Origin: Globodera rostochiensis
Taxonomy: Eukaryota; Nematoda; Chromadorea; Rhabditida; Heteroderidae
Reading direction: 5' to 3'
Assembly: GCA_018350325.1 (NCBI GenBank)
Contig: JAEVLN010000003.1
Coordinates: forward strand, 703,985 to 767,984
Length of the DNA stretch: 64,000 nt
A model generated the notes under the pieces. The model worked only from the letters and a program-made list of their open reading frames with translations, was not told the DNA's origin and did not search any database. The translations under genes were made by a program, and so were the position numbers. Positions 23,901 to 33,664 of this stretch are shown here, piece by piece; position 1 is the stretch's first letter, and every line of letters begins with the position of its first letter.

Positions 23901-25038
23901 CCATCAGAGAACTGAGCGAAAAATTAGTGTCCTTCAACACGGCACTGCAAAAAGAATTTGGCAAAATTGACTCTACCGGCACGGGTTGGTGAAAATTTAT
24001 GCCGACATTTTTTTTAAATGCGGCATTTTTTTGCGGGTGGGAGGGTCTCGGTCGGGATCCCGAATTTAATCCCCAGCGAGATTTCCGTTACGAATTATTG
24101 AAACTGATTTTAAACAAAAAATCCCCTTTTTTAGGCCGAATTTCGCTTCCCGTCTGGTGCCAAGTTGTGGAGCGAGTGACCAATTTGGGCGTGCCGTGGC
24201 GAGTGCTGGCCACGCGCCTCGTCAAGCTCAGCGAGGACGGCAAATTTGTGCTGTATCGGCACCATTTGCGCGTGCACGTGGGCAGGAACAATGACCAGCA
24301 CCAACAGTTCGGACAGGTCGGTCGGTCCAACGCCGATTTTCAATTAACTACATATTTTGATTTTGTACTGTTTAATGCTTGGATATTGTGGTTAGATCCC
24401 GCGGGATTGATCAGGATTTGTCGGGATCCCGACCGAGCTTTTGGTCGGGCTCAAAATGTCCGGGGTACCCCGCAATTTCAGAGACCCAAATATTCTGCAT
24501 ACACGCGGAAACCGGTTCCGGGGAACATTCGGCCAGCTTGTCCACCTGTTATAGTGTGAATGAATGGTTATGGCACCCCGACAATTTTGGTCAGGCCTTT
24601 TCGTCCCCGCACCCCAAAAAGCTTAACCCCGATGTCGGCGGGGGAGTGCCCCAACCCTCGTAGGGAATGTTTAGTGTGCCATAAATTAATCTGATCATTT
24701 TAAAGGACACCAACGGAATAACGGAGACGCTTTACCGGCACAAGAACACTTTGGAAACTCTGTTCCGCTTCATGGACAAGGACAATTCGGGTCCGTAAAT
24801 CAAAATATTTAAATTTATTTTTGTAAATGTAAATAAATTTTTAACAATTACTGCAGGTCTCGTTTCAATGAAGGAATTCATGGAGGCTTGCCAAGTGCTT
24901 GGACAGTACGCCAACATTGATTTGAACGAACGAAGCATTCAAAACATTGCGGAAAGCATTGATTTCAATAAGGACGGATTCATTGATCTGAACGAGTTGC
25001 TGGAGGCATTTCGACTTGTCGACATCGGCAAAATGTGA
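17914..25038 (+). CDS. Serine/threonine protein phosphatase with EF-hands (PPEF / pef-1 type)
   Basis: Exon 1 (17914-17997) starts MGCGPS, an N-myristoylation plus palmitoylation signal like the MGC start of animal PPEFs. Exon 2 (19585-19657) has an IQ motif ([19 protein letters not shown]), the calmodulin-binding site. Exon 3 (19732-19787) continues [16 protein letters not shown]. The catalytic core has all metallophosphatase motifs: GDLHGKFDD (about 21400), NGDFVDRG (21680 and 21755), [12 protein letters not shown] (21836), VVHGGVSD (22385), [11 protein letters not shown] (23300) and SASNYY (23430). Three EF-hands follow: a degenerate one near [11 protein letters not shown] (23970/24135), [13 protein letters not shown] (24775-24880) and [13 protein letters not shown] (24961). 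TGA at 25038. PPEFs are membrane-anchored, Ca/calmodulin-regulated phosphatases of sensory neurons. The exon 2/3 intron needs a GC donor. One extra C near 23450 shifts the frame between YYETG and SNRGAYV: sequencing error or a real lesion. At least 15 further exons have canonical borders. Confidence 0.93.
18183..19031 (+). CDS. Long Ser/Pro-rich ORF inside PPEF intron 1 (optional exon or separate gene)
   Basis: After an acceptor (gcacag|GTT) the frame stays open for 283 codons to TAG at 19031. The product is rich in Ser, Pro, Gln, Ala and Arg, with poly-Ser/Asn and stretches such as [20 protein letters not shown] and [13 protein letters not shown]. The acceptor is phase 0, as is the exon 1 donor of the PPEF gene, so it could be an alternative terminal exon giving a myristoylated MGCGPS head fused to this domain, or a linker exon before the IQ motif. 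I find no clear phase-0 donor leading to exon 2 at 19585. From about 18810 a second frame is also open, so the true 3' end is uncertain. No family recognised. Base composition is coding-like compared with the AT-rich flanks. Confidence 0.5.
   Translation, partial: VFTYPLPPSPPLVKRNGGKCAVRSPSNSWHAQQPTSVFSSSSNSNRSVHPTSTHNELCKYASSASLGAQNDDARRLPRANTHLPLSANTTQRHSTDATAPSGAVPRAQALIRDEAKRSASEQSLLCRTDIGTPPQQLLQLPGTVLMPPDASEAAQDASGGSAVPTPRSISPLQQQNAAVSRSPSPKRPFNLSAFLSSDQLAADTVSLDSIIGGSNSKLAMTNTVPKSSVPRSNGPTPRASPLHRFRHRQQHRPRSPQICTRRDVCGTAPAFSVHNYLGMFEQ
20464..20548. mobile_element. Short TIR element with GGGACTG core
   Basis: It lies in an intron of the PPEF gene. The ends TAGAGTAGGACGGGACTGG and the complement of its right end match at 17 of 19 positions. 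The core reuses GGGACTGAA/ACTGAAG words. Non-coding. Confidence 0.6.
20977..21255. repeat. Three tandem copies of a 91-bp AT-rich repeat
   Basis: In a PPEF intron, a 91-base unit (anchored on TAATAAACAATAAGTC at 21001, 21092 and 21183) occurs three times with almost no change. Intronic minisatellite. Confidence 0.9.
22703..22825. mobile_element. Short TIR element with TCTCGAGA-type core
   Basis: In a PPEF intron. Perfect 10-bp terminal inverted repeat TAGAGCCCGG / CCGGGCTCTA. The core is built from ACGAGATTCTCG and CTCGAGAC words, themselves palindromic. A related left end (TTAGAGTCCGGGCTC) occurs at about 62199. Confidence 0.65.
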
Positions 25039-25369
25039 AGAAAAATGAAGGGCATACCTAAGTACCTATTTAATAATTTCGGATTTTTTGAACTTAAACC
25101 TTACCGAATTGCTCATTTTTTTGAACATATAAATATTTTTTTGCATTATTCCCACATATTCAAATGATTGTGTCCGCTTTTTTTATTTGTATATTTTGTA
25201 CAAATGTTAAAACCGATTCGTATGTATATGATTTAGAAATAAAAATGAAAAAAAATATATTCTTTTTTTTTAAATCTACGAAAGGCAAAAAGCAAATTTT
25301 ATTAGTTTTAATTTGGCCTAAAGATGTGTTTTTTCAACAATTTTCGTCTACTGGTCGTAGATCCTGGGG

Positions 25370-25502
25370 TTCTTTTCGACCAATTTCAAACGGTAAAATA
25401 TCAACTCGTTTTTCACCAACTCGTTTTTTAATCAACTCGTTTTTGGATCAACTCGTTTTTTCTGATTCGACTCGTTTTTTCTGATTCAACTCGTTTTTCT
25501 AG
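25370..25502. repeat. Degenerate tandem repeat, TCAACTCGTTTTT unit
   Basis: At least six copies of an approximately 13-22 base unit (ATCAACTCGTTTTT with variable spacer CTGATTC) lie in the spacer after the PPEF gene. No coding signal. Confidence 0.8.
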
Positions 25503-25727
25503 TAACAAAAAGCATTTAATGAGCGGTATTTGAAGGTTTTTATGCAATTCTTGGAAGTACTCGGGGGTTATTGGGCCGCTGATCACGAATATTACATCAG
25601 ATTTGCCATAAGACATCATCTAACCTATGATTTAAAAAAAAAAATTTTTTTTCAAAGTTGAGAAAAGGTGTTCTGATTTAGAATTATGCAAAATGGGAGT
25701 CATATTCGGGTTCTACGCCCGCGAATA

Positions 25728-26557
25728 CACAATGGCCACAATTTTTAGGAAATTAATTTTCAAATGCCTGGATTCATGTGTAAACGCAAAAAAGGCGGAA
25801 AATGCTGTGGTCGCGTTTTTCGAACAGCGCAAGGCCGAAAGAACCACGCGACGAGAATGCACCACCGCCCCAATCAAAAAGGCTAACGTGGAGGGTGAGT
25901 AATTCCAAAAATTTGGTCATCCTTGAGCGTTAAAATCGTGTCTAAAATGCCAACCGGCCCAATTTGATTTTATCGACTATATAAAAAGTTATAACAAAAC
26001 AATTTTGAAAAGGGGTCGAGTTGGGTTTGTACCAAAAGATTTGCCAAAAAAGCCCATTGCAACTTTATAAACAAATAAATTCAAAATGTTGTGTTCACTT
26101 GTTTCCAAATCGATGCTCGGCACCCAAAAAGATAAAATTTAATTTATGGAATATTTATTTAATTCAGAAATGGATTGATTGTGATTTGAATTGTGTCTTC
26201 AAGCATTCGCCAGACGCACAAACCCGGGATGGTAACCGGGTTGTTCATCATCGATGAGCGAGTGCGAAGACGACTCCAGACCATTGGTAGTGCACAGACA
26301 CTACAGACGGAAATACATAGCATTTCTTTTCTAGGCTACACAACGCCCATAATCGTGTGTGCCAAATACGCAGTTTTTGTCCAGAAGTGATGATGCTGTC
26401 GTTCCTTCCCCTCCTTCTGCCAAAGTTTAATCATTTTCGGACCATCAAAAAAATTTCCCAACGGCGATTTTTCTACTTTTATTCACTTCTGGGTTGGGGA
26501 CGTTTCGGCCCCTGACGTTACCCTATGCTGAGCTTAGGCTTAAGCCAATCTAAGCTT
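25728..26557 (+). repeat. Direct duplication of about 830 bp, copy 1 (uninterrupted)
   Basis: This segment recurs at 26789-29065, there interrupted by a TIR element at 26817-28260. Apart from the insertion the copies differ by a handful of bases. Each copy holds a zinc-finger-like ORF, a donor (GAGG|GTGAGT) and a second open segment after an acceptor (attcag) that includes CDLNCVFKHSPDAQTRDGNR. Confidence 0.92.
25764..25886 (+). pseudogene. Zinc-finger-like 40-residue ORF (copy 1)
   Basis: ATG to TAA encodes a short product whose core, CCGRVFRTAQGRKNHATRMH, has the Cys-x12-His-x4-His half of a C2H2 finger plus the conserved Phe. The first Cys pair is CC rather than C-x2-C, so the finger looks degenerate. 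A second frame, open across the whole segment, runs into the donor at 25893 (KKANVEG|gtgagt). I cannot tell which frame, if any, is used; probably an eroded exon. Confidence 0.3.
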
Positions 26558-26788
26558 CAATATTTCATTTTACAATTTACATTTTTATGTTTGCATTTTT
26601 CACTTTACACATTTCATTTTTTGATTAAATTGTTTTTGGTTGGTGTTCTTAAAGGTGATCCAAATTGGGTTGAAGCGGAAGGCATGAAGAACGAATCAGG
26701 CAGCAGGCCATAAAGCAAATTCAGCGTGCTGATTTGTGAGTCGTTTTACCGTCACCATGTGAGTACGAGGCAACTGAGTTGATTTGAC

Positions 26789-29065
26789 CACAATGGCCAC
26801 AATTTTTAGGAAATTACCGTATTTCCTAAAATAGTAACCCCCCCTGAATTAGTGACCCCCCCTGAAATAATAACCCCCTTTGGAAGAGGGTTGAAAAATA
26901 ATAACCCCCCCTGAATTAGTGACCCCCCCTGAAATAATAACCCCCTTTGGAGGAGGGTTGAAAAATAATAACCCCCCCTGAATTAGTGACCCCCCCTGAA
27001 ATAATAACCCCCTCCAAAAATAAATTTTTTTTAGGTAGCTACATAAAAAATTTTATGTTGTAAATAAGGTGTCATTTTGCAAACGCATATGCTAAAAAAT
27101 TTACTTTTTAATAATCCTGCATTTCGGTATCAACGAATAGGTAATTTAGCCCAATTTCTTCAACATTTTTAGTATTTTTAATTTACCGAACAATTTACTA
27201 ATCATGGATTTGCGAATCGATTCGGCTACCTCTTCCGAAAAACTGGTAAATATAGGTACTAGTAAAAATCTACAATAATTATAAACTAAGGTCTGTTGCT
27301 ACTGCAACAATCCCACTTCCGGTGCACCAAGATTTTGCTTGTTAAAATTTTGCTGTTGTTGAGCATATATTAAGCAAACTTATAAAAAATGCTGATCAAC
27401 AAAAAAACTTTTGGGAAATTGCTTAATTTTTCTGAAATTTTTCGAGAAAAGGGTTGAAAAATAATAACCCCCCCTGAATTAGTGACCCCCCCTGAAATAA
27501 TAACCCCCTTTGGAAGAGGGTTGAAAAATAATAACCCCCCCTGAATTAGTGACCCCCCCTGAAATAATAACCCCCTTTGGAAGAGGGTTGAAAAATAATA
27601 ACCCCCCCTGAATTAGTGACCCCCCCTGAAATAATAACCCCCTCCAAAAATAAATTTTTTTTAGGTAGCTACATAAAAAATTTTATGTTGTAAATAAGGT
27701 GTCATTTTGCAAACGCATATGCTAAAAAATTTACTTTTTAATAATCCTGCATTTCGGTATCAACGAATAGGTAATTTAGCCCAATTTCTTCAACATTTTT
27801 AGTATTTTTAATTTACCGAACAATTTACTAATCATGGATTTGCGAATCGATTCGGCTACCTCTTCCGAAAAACTGGTAAATATAGGTACTAGTAAAAATC
27901 TACAATAATTATAAACTAAGGTCTGTTGCTACTGCAACAATCCCACTTCCGGTGCACCAAGATTTTGCTTGTTAAAATTTTGCTGTTGTTGAGAATATAT
28001 TAAGCAAACTTATAAAAAATGCTGATCAACAAAAAAACTTTTGGGAAATTGCTTAATTTTTCTGAAATTTTTCGAGAAAAGGGTTGAAAAATAATAACCC
28101 CCCCTGAATTAGTGACCCCCCCTGAAATAATAACCCCCTTTGGAAAAGGGTTGAAAAATAATAACCCCCCCTGAATTAGTGACCCCCCCTGAAATAATAA
28201 CCCCCTTTGGAGGAGGGTTGAAAAATAATAACCCCGGGGTTACTATTTTAGGAAATACGGTAATTTTCAAATGCCTGGATTCATGTGTAAACGCAAAGAA
28301 GGCGGAAAATGCTGTGGTCGCGTTTTTCGAACGGCGCAAGGCCGAAAGAACCACGCGACGAGAATGCACCACCGCCCCCATCAAAAAGGCTAAGGTGGAG
28401 GGTGAGTAATTCCAAAAATTTGGTCATCCTTGAGCGTTAAAATCGTGTCTAAAATGCCAACCGGCCCAATTTGATTTTATCGACTATGTAAAAAGTTATA
28501 ACAAAACAATTTTTGAAAAGGGGTCGAGTTGGGTTTGTACCAAAAGTTGTGCCAAAAAAGCCCATTGCAACTTTATAAACAAATAAATTCAAAATGTTGT
28601 GTTCACTTGTTTCCAAATCGATGCTCGATACCCAAAAAGATAAAATTTAATTTATGGAATATTTATTTAATTCAGAAATGGATTGATTGTGATTTGAATT
28701 GTGTCTTCAAGCATTCGCCAGACGCACAAACCCGGGATGGTAACCGGGTTGTTCATCATCGATGAGCGAGTGCGAAGACGACTCCAGACCATTGGTAGTG
28801 CACAGACACTACAGACGGAAATACATAGCATTTCTTTTCTAGGCTACACAACGCCCATAATCGTGTGTGCCAAATACGCAGTTTTTGTCCAGAAGTGATG
28901 ATGCTGTCGTTCCTTCCCCTCCTTCTGCCAAAGTTTAATCATTTTCGGACCATCAAAAAAATTTCCCAACGGCGATTTTTCTACTTTTATTCACTTCTGG
29001 GTTGGGGAAGTTTCGGCCCCTGACGTTACCCTATGCTGAGCTTAGGCTTAAGCCAATCTAAGCTT
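26789..29065 (+). repeat. Direct duplication, copy 2, split by a TIR element
   Basis: The left part is 26789-26816 and the right part 28261 to about 29065; joined, they match copy 1 (25728-26557). It carries the second copy of the zinc-finger-like ORF at 28271-28393 (K-to-E and N-to-H differences). The insertion sits upstream of that ORF. Confidence 0.92.
26817..28260. mobile_element. Non-autonomous Tc1/mariner-like TIR element, 1,444 bp, TA target site duplication
   Basis: The ends form a perfect 25-bp inverted repeat beginning CCGTATTTCCTAAAATAGTA. TA lies at both edges (26815-26816 and 28261-28262), and the paralogous empty site at 25754-25755 has a single TA in otherwise identical sequence, so insertion with TA duplication is directly seen. 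The interior has no transposase-length ORF. It consists of 67-bp tandem units with runs of seven C, alternating with a spacer of about 430 bp to give a 630-bp higher-order unit present in two full copies plus a partial one. TA-flanked TIRs are typical of Tc1/mariner and related IS630-type elements; mobilisation would require a transposase elsewhere. Confidence 0.9.
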
Positions 29066-29080
29066 AGGCTTAGGCCTAAA
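29034..29080. repeat. Interstitial TTAGGC telomere-like motifs
   Basis: Four TTAGGC-type hexamers and degenerate relatives (TTAAGC, CTAAGC, GCCTAA) cluster at the 3' edge of duplication copy 2; copy 1 has the shorter version at 26529-26557. TTAGGC is the canonical nematode telomere repeat. Confidence 0.5.
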
Positions 29081-30100
29081 GCTCGCCCTTATAGTAAGCT
29101 GCGCTTAAGCTCTGCGTTTACTGGACACGTGTGTAGAGTCGCACGTAGTTCCGCCAACGCTCACTTTGGCAAACGTTTACTTGCTTCATGAGTCAATTTC
29201 AGTTTCCGTGTTTTTTGGTTTCCATTGAATTTGACATTTCAAATACTAAAAAAGAGTGTTAAAGTGAAAAGGACCTCGGGGCCGAAACGGTGGGGCCGAA
29301 ACGGTGGGGCCGAAACGTCCGCCCCATCACCTTACCATTGGCGCATTGTCTTCACAAATTCAAAACTTGCCATTGATTTTAATCGGGCAGAGTGTGAACA
29401 AAGTTCAAATGGATTTTATAGGAGGACAAATGTTCCTCGTATTAGTTAAGCCTATAAATTAAAAACCCCTTTGGGCTTTAAGACCAAGGTTTTTTAGGAG
29501 GGAATTGATTGATTTTTTTTCTCTCACTTCCTTTTCTTAACTCTTCTTCTTCTGTAAATGAACGTGAAAAATCTTTATCAGCTAAAAATGATTAGCAACA
29601 ATTTGATTTTGTATGTCATTCATTGATGGTTTTATTCTTTGCTCTCATTTTGTCGTTCTGTCTGCAAATATGCCTCCTCTATGCTTTTAGTGTGCTGTCA
29701 CAAGTCTGGTCTTTCAGTGAGACAAATCGATTGGTTAAATTTAATTTTAGTTGGTGCGACCATTTTGAAGTGAGCTACCTGCAAACGTTTCATTTTTTAA
29801 TAGATGGAGAAGTAATTGTAGTACCCCTATAGTCTGTTGTTAAACATTGCATCTTTCTATTTTTGTTTTTTTGTGAATCACGCGATTTTGCAATGTTCCC
29901 TCTCCCTCCCAGTGAACTATTTTACATGTCATGAATCGCATTACAAAAAGGATCCGATTGGGTGCTCGTTAAAAAATTCTAGGGGTATTCTGGTTTAGCT
30001 CTTAAAAACCTGGGATACGTGGCCGGGATATCGTAAAAATCCCGATCAACTACCTATTTACCGCCCTCTGGGCTTGCCTCATTTTAATTTCTGATCTTTC
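29081..30100. other. Spacer upstream of citrate synthase
   Basis: Contains GGGGCCGAAACGGT in tandem (29278-29318), which is the reverse complement of a GGGGACGTTTCGGCCCC block in the duplications (26496 and 29004), suggesting another inverted-repeat unit. The rest is AT-rich. No supported gene; the short ORF at 29623-29832 has no family signal. Confidence 0.5.
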
Positions 30101-30130
30101 AGGTAATAATTGTTTTGGTAAAAAGAAAAA

Positions 30131-32147
30131 ATGACTATTGCATTCTCGTCGTTCAGAGCTAAATCTGGTCTTGTCTCCAAGGTTGGTTTTTGTACGATTT
30201 TTCGGAAAATACAATTCAATTAATTTTATTAGACCCTTTCAAATCTGTGCACTGGAGCACACTATGCCACGGCGTCGGACTATTCCATGAACCTGAAGGA
30301 GGTGTTGGCAAAAAAAATCCCAGAACACAACAAAAAGGTGGCCGAATTTCGTAAGGCCAATGGCGCCACCGTCGTGCAGAACATCACCGTTGACATGGTT
30401 TTGTTTTTTGCATTATTGCGTTCATATAAGGGAGTCGAACTCCGACAAAAAATGAAAACCGAAAATACTTTATATTTTGCTTAGTGTTCGTACAAAAATA
30501 AATGATTCATTCTTCCGCCTCTGCTATAAATTTTAATTTAACAAATCTATTAGATTTACGGTGGAATGCGCTCAATGAAAGGCATGGTCACCGAGACTTC
30601 AGTATTGGACCCTGAGGAGGGCATTCGTTTTCGTGGCTACTCAATTCCGGAGTGCCAGCAAAAATTGCCGAAGGCTCAGGGTGGCGAAGAGCCATTGCCT
30701 GAAGGAATTTGGTGGCTTTTGTGCACTGGTGACATCCCTGACCAGGTTTGAAAGCAAATTGATTTATGCCCGAAAAGTTTTGTACCGATTGGAGAGAATC
30801 TGCTTTCTGTGTAAGATTGTTCAAATTGTTGCAGAAGCAAGTGAGCGCGATCAGCAAGGAGTGGGCTTCGCGTGCCGACCTGCCTGGCCATGTGGTTCAA
30901 TTGCTGGAGAACTTCCCACCCAATCTGCACCCGATGTCCCAGTTTGTGGCCGCCATCGCCGCACTGCAAAGCGAGTCCAAATTTGCCGAAGCCTACTCGA
31001 AGGGCGTGCACAAGAGCACCTACTGGGAGTACGCCTACGAGGACTCGATGAACTTGCTCGCCAAACTGCCAACCATCGCCGCAATGATCTACAGGTGATC
31101 AGGAGAGATTGGACTGAGTGGAAAGGACAAACCGATCGATCCAAAAAATGTTACCGATCACTAAAGTAAATAAACAATGTTCAGGAACCTCTACCGTGAC
31201 GGTACCTCTGTGGGCGTGCTTGATCCGAACAAGGTTGAAGCTCAAATAAAAATTCTAAAAATAAGAATTTAACCAGGACTGGTCCGCCAACTTTTGCCAC
31301 ATGCTCGGCTACACCGAGCACGACTTCGTGGAGCTGATGCGTCTCTACCTCGTCATTCACTCGGACCACGAGGGTGGCAACGTGTCGGCGCACACGTGCC
31401 ATTTGGTCGGATCCGCGCTGTCCGACCCGTATCTGTCCTTCTCCGCGTCGATGGCCGGTCTGGCCGGGCCACTGCACGGGTTGGCGAACCAGGTATAAAA
31501 CAATTTTGTTTGAGTTTTAGAAAATAGGGGGCTTAAATATCTTTAACCATTATTCTTCGTCTAGGAGGTGCTCGTTTTCTTGACCAAACTGGTCGCTGAC
31601 GTTGGACACGACTACACAACGCAACAACTGAAAGAGTGGGTGTGGAACCATCTTAAGAGCGGACAGGTGGCGTTTTAAAAATTGTTATGCAATTGCTATG
31701 AGAGAGAATTTTTAGGTGGTGCCCGGTTATGGGCACGCAGTGTTGCGCAAAACGGACCCGCGCTACACATGCCAACGCGAGTTTGCGCTGAAGCATTTGC
31801 CGGACGATCCGATGTTCAAGCTGGTGTCCACACTGTACGAGGTCACGCCGAACATCCTGCTCGAGCAGGGCAAGGCGAAGAACCCGTGGCCAAATGTGGA
31901 TGCTCATTCAGGAGTGCTGCTGCAGGCAAGCTGTTTTCCTCATCGGAGTATCCATTTTGCCTTAATTCAGCACTATGGCATGCGCGAGATGAGCTACTAC
32001 ACTGTGCTGTTCGGCGTCAGTCGGGCGCTCGGTTGTCTTTCCCAGATGATTTGGTCGCGAGGGATGGGCTTGCCGTTGGAACGGCCGAAGTCACACAGCA
32101 CCGACGGACTGATTAAACTGGCCAAGGCAGCCAATGCGCAGAAGTAG
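30131..32147 (+). CDS. cts-1: Citrate synthase, mitochondrial
   Basis: Nine exons (30131-30181, 30233-30397, 30554-30745, 30835-31094, 31185-31233, 31277-31492, 31565-31666, 31716-31925, 31971-32147) give about 473 residues, the normal length. The enzyme condenses oxaloacetate and acetyl-CoA to citrate in the mitochondrial matrix. Catalytic blocks are intact: the His in [13 protein letters not shown], the His in [17 protein letters not shown] and the Asp in WPNVDAHSG. The N-terminus ([17 protein letters not shown]) is basic and Ser-rich, a matrix targeting signal. A T-rich acceptor (ctttcag) at 30102 leaves a 28-base leader before ATG, consistent with trans-splicing. The last intron (31926-31970, 45 nt) has a GC donor and contains no stop in frame, so retention would insert 15 residues between VLLQ and HYGMREM. 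The symbol follows the C. elegans name. Confidence 0.97.
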
Positions 32148-32452
32148 TGTGTGTGATGACGAAGCAGAGACAAAATTAGACCAAATAATTAATTGCGCCC
32201 AAAATAGTTTTACAGTTGTTAAAGATTACAGATAAATAGATTTGTTAGTTGATTATGCAGCTGTTTGACAAGAAGGGGAAAAAACCTTACAAATTAAATC
32301 GGATTATAACACAATGAAAATCCTGCACCCTCCCCTTTCTCAACTCCCATCTCATCATCAATCAAGTTCGGGGCAGTCCTTGCTACAACCTTAATGATTT
32401 AGAGATTCTCACACTCGAATGATCTCGAGGGGTTGTTTCCAAATACAACAAC

Positions 32453-32615
32453 AATAATTGCCCATTTTCGTGCTTGAATTTTTTTTCCTAACAACCCTAT
32501 CAATAGAATAAACGAAGAAACCATCAACAAAGAAATAATTGACCATTTTCGTGCTTGAATTTTTTTTCCTCAACAACCATAACAAATAGCATAAACGAAG
32601 AAACCATCAACAAAG
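32453..32615. repeat. Two tandem copies of an 81-bp sequence
   Basis: The unit containing CATTTTCGTGCTTGAATTTT and GAAGAAACCATCAACAAAG occurs twice in a row with small indels, in the spacer between convergent citrate synthase and eL29. Non-coding. Confidence 0.85.
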
Positions 32616-32684
32616 AATGAATGTTTCTCGAAAGGTCAGGTCATCGGCCACGCCAATCTCTCACCATCGCCGCCACCACAACAT

Positions 32685-33368
32685 CTATGCTTTCGCCGAT
32701 TTCACGTGCTTTTTGTTGTGCTTTTTGGCGAAACGCAAATTGCGCAAGAACTTCGGGTCGACCCCCTTCATTGACATGTATCGCTCCCGTTTTGGCTTGT
32801 AAATCCCATTACGATGGTCCTTCCTGTAGAAAGTGCAAATATTTATCAAAAAAACTCTGCTTAAAATTAGCAACTAGTCAAAAACGGTTATTTCCGGTAT
32901 TTTTGTTCTTAACAGAACGCCTAAGCGCCTAGCGGCACAGCCGAGCCCTCGCAAAAGTATTTAAAAAACGATTTAATCAAAAAACGGAGAGCGAATTTAA
33001 TAAAATGCCAATGTATTTCTCACTTTTCTTCCGGTGGCACCACCGGAACTTCCAAGCTCATATTAATTCTACGCGCTATTCGACAACTGGTAACAATTTT
33101 CCGTGGTCGCCAATTCACCAGAATTTTTCTGGGTACGCCCCCGACCGTTTGCCGAGTCAGCCCTTCCATATTTTTGAGAAGGTAAGGGACTCGGGATGGA
33201 CACCTCCAACACTAAAGCCAAATGAAATTTCAATCTAACAAAAAATGAATCTTGGAAATTAAAGCCGCCCCTTTGACATGCCGCCTGATAGCAGGCCAGC
33301 TTTTAACCAATTAAAACTTGCAAAGACCTGTTCTGATTGTGATTGGTGTGGTTTTTTGACTTGGCCAT
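32685..33368 (-). CDS. rpl-29: 60S ribosomal protein L29 (eL29)
   Basis: Exon 1 (33328-33368) encodes [14 protein letters not shown] and exon 2 (32685-32823) encodes a continuation with [33 protein letters not shown] and a short Lys-rich tail. This is the diagnostic eL29 sequence, about 59 residues in total, close to the short nematode form. eL29 is a small basic protein of the cytosolic large ribosomal subunit. The intron (32824-33327) is 504 nt, unusually long for this gene-dense stretch, and holds an ORF on the opposite strand (33005-33238). The gene lies 296 nt downstream of HSP10 on the same strand, so co-transcription is possible. The symbol follows C. elegans naming. Confidence 0.95.
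33005..33238 (+). CDS. Small hypothetical protein nested in the eL29 intron, opposite strand
   Basis: A 77-codon ORF begins [20 protein letters not shown], a basic/aromatic start with no acidic residue that resembles a mitochondrial targeting peptide (RYSTTGNNF follows). The rest is Pro/Ser-rich and ends [14 protein letters not shown]. An excellent acceptor (ttttgttcttaacag, ending at 32913) lies 91 nt upstream, which would suit trans-splicing. A strong donor (GAG AAG|GTAAGG) sits at 33181, so the ORF may instead splice to an unseen exon. I do not recognise a family. The evidence for a real gene is the composition, the ORF length inside an AT-rich intron and the acceptor. Confidence 0.4.
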   Translation: MPMYFSLFFRWHHRNFQAHINSTRYSTTGNNFPWSPIHQNFSGYAPDRLPSQPFHIFEKVRDSGWTPPTLKPNEISI

Positions 33369-33664
33369 CGCTTCAACCTTTGATTACCTTCCGAATTCAA
33401 AATAACGAAAGTTGGACTAATTTAATCTAGTAATCAAGGATTGGGTGATCAAAAATTATTTAGATAAAAAGCGTTCAAAAACAACAAAATTTCTGAACAA
33501 GATAGAAGGTAACAACAATTTATCCCATTGAGCGAACAATAAAAATGTGGAAATATGATGATAGTAATAAGTCAAAAATCATCGGATCTCATTTAACAAC
33601 CAGCAATCAGTCAAACTTTCCGATAATGTCCTAAATATTAATCATCATTAAACAAAAAATTTGA

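Noticed and set aside
26817..28260. CRISPR-like array
   Set aside because: The regular 67-bp repeats have no distinct spacers, lie within a eukaryotic TIR element and are C-rich satellites.
32621..32932. 103-codon plus-strand ORF overlapping eL29 exon 2
   Set aside because: It is the antisense shadow of the conserved eL29 exon.
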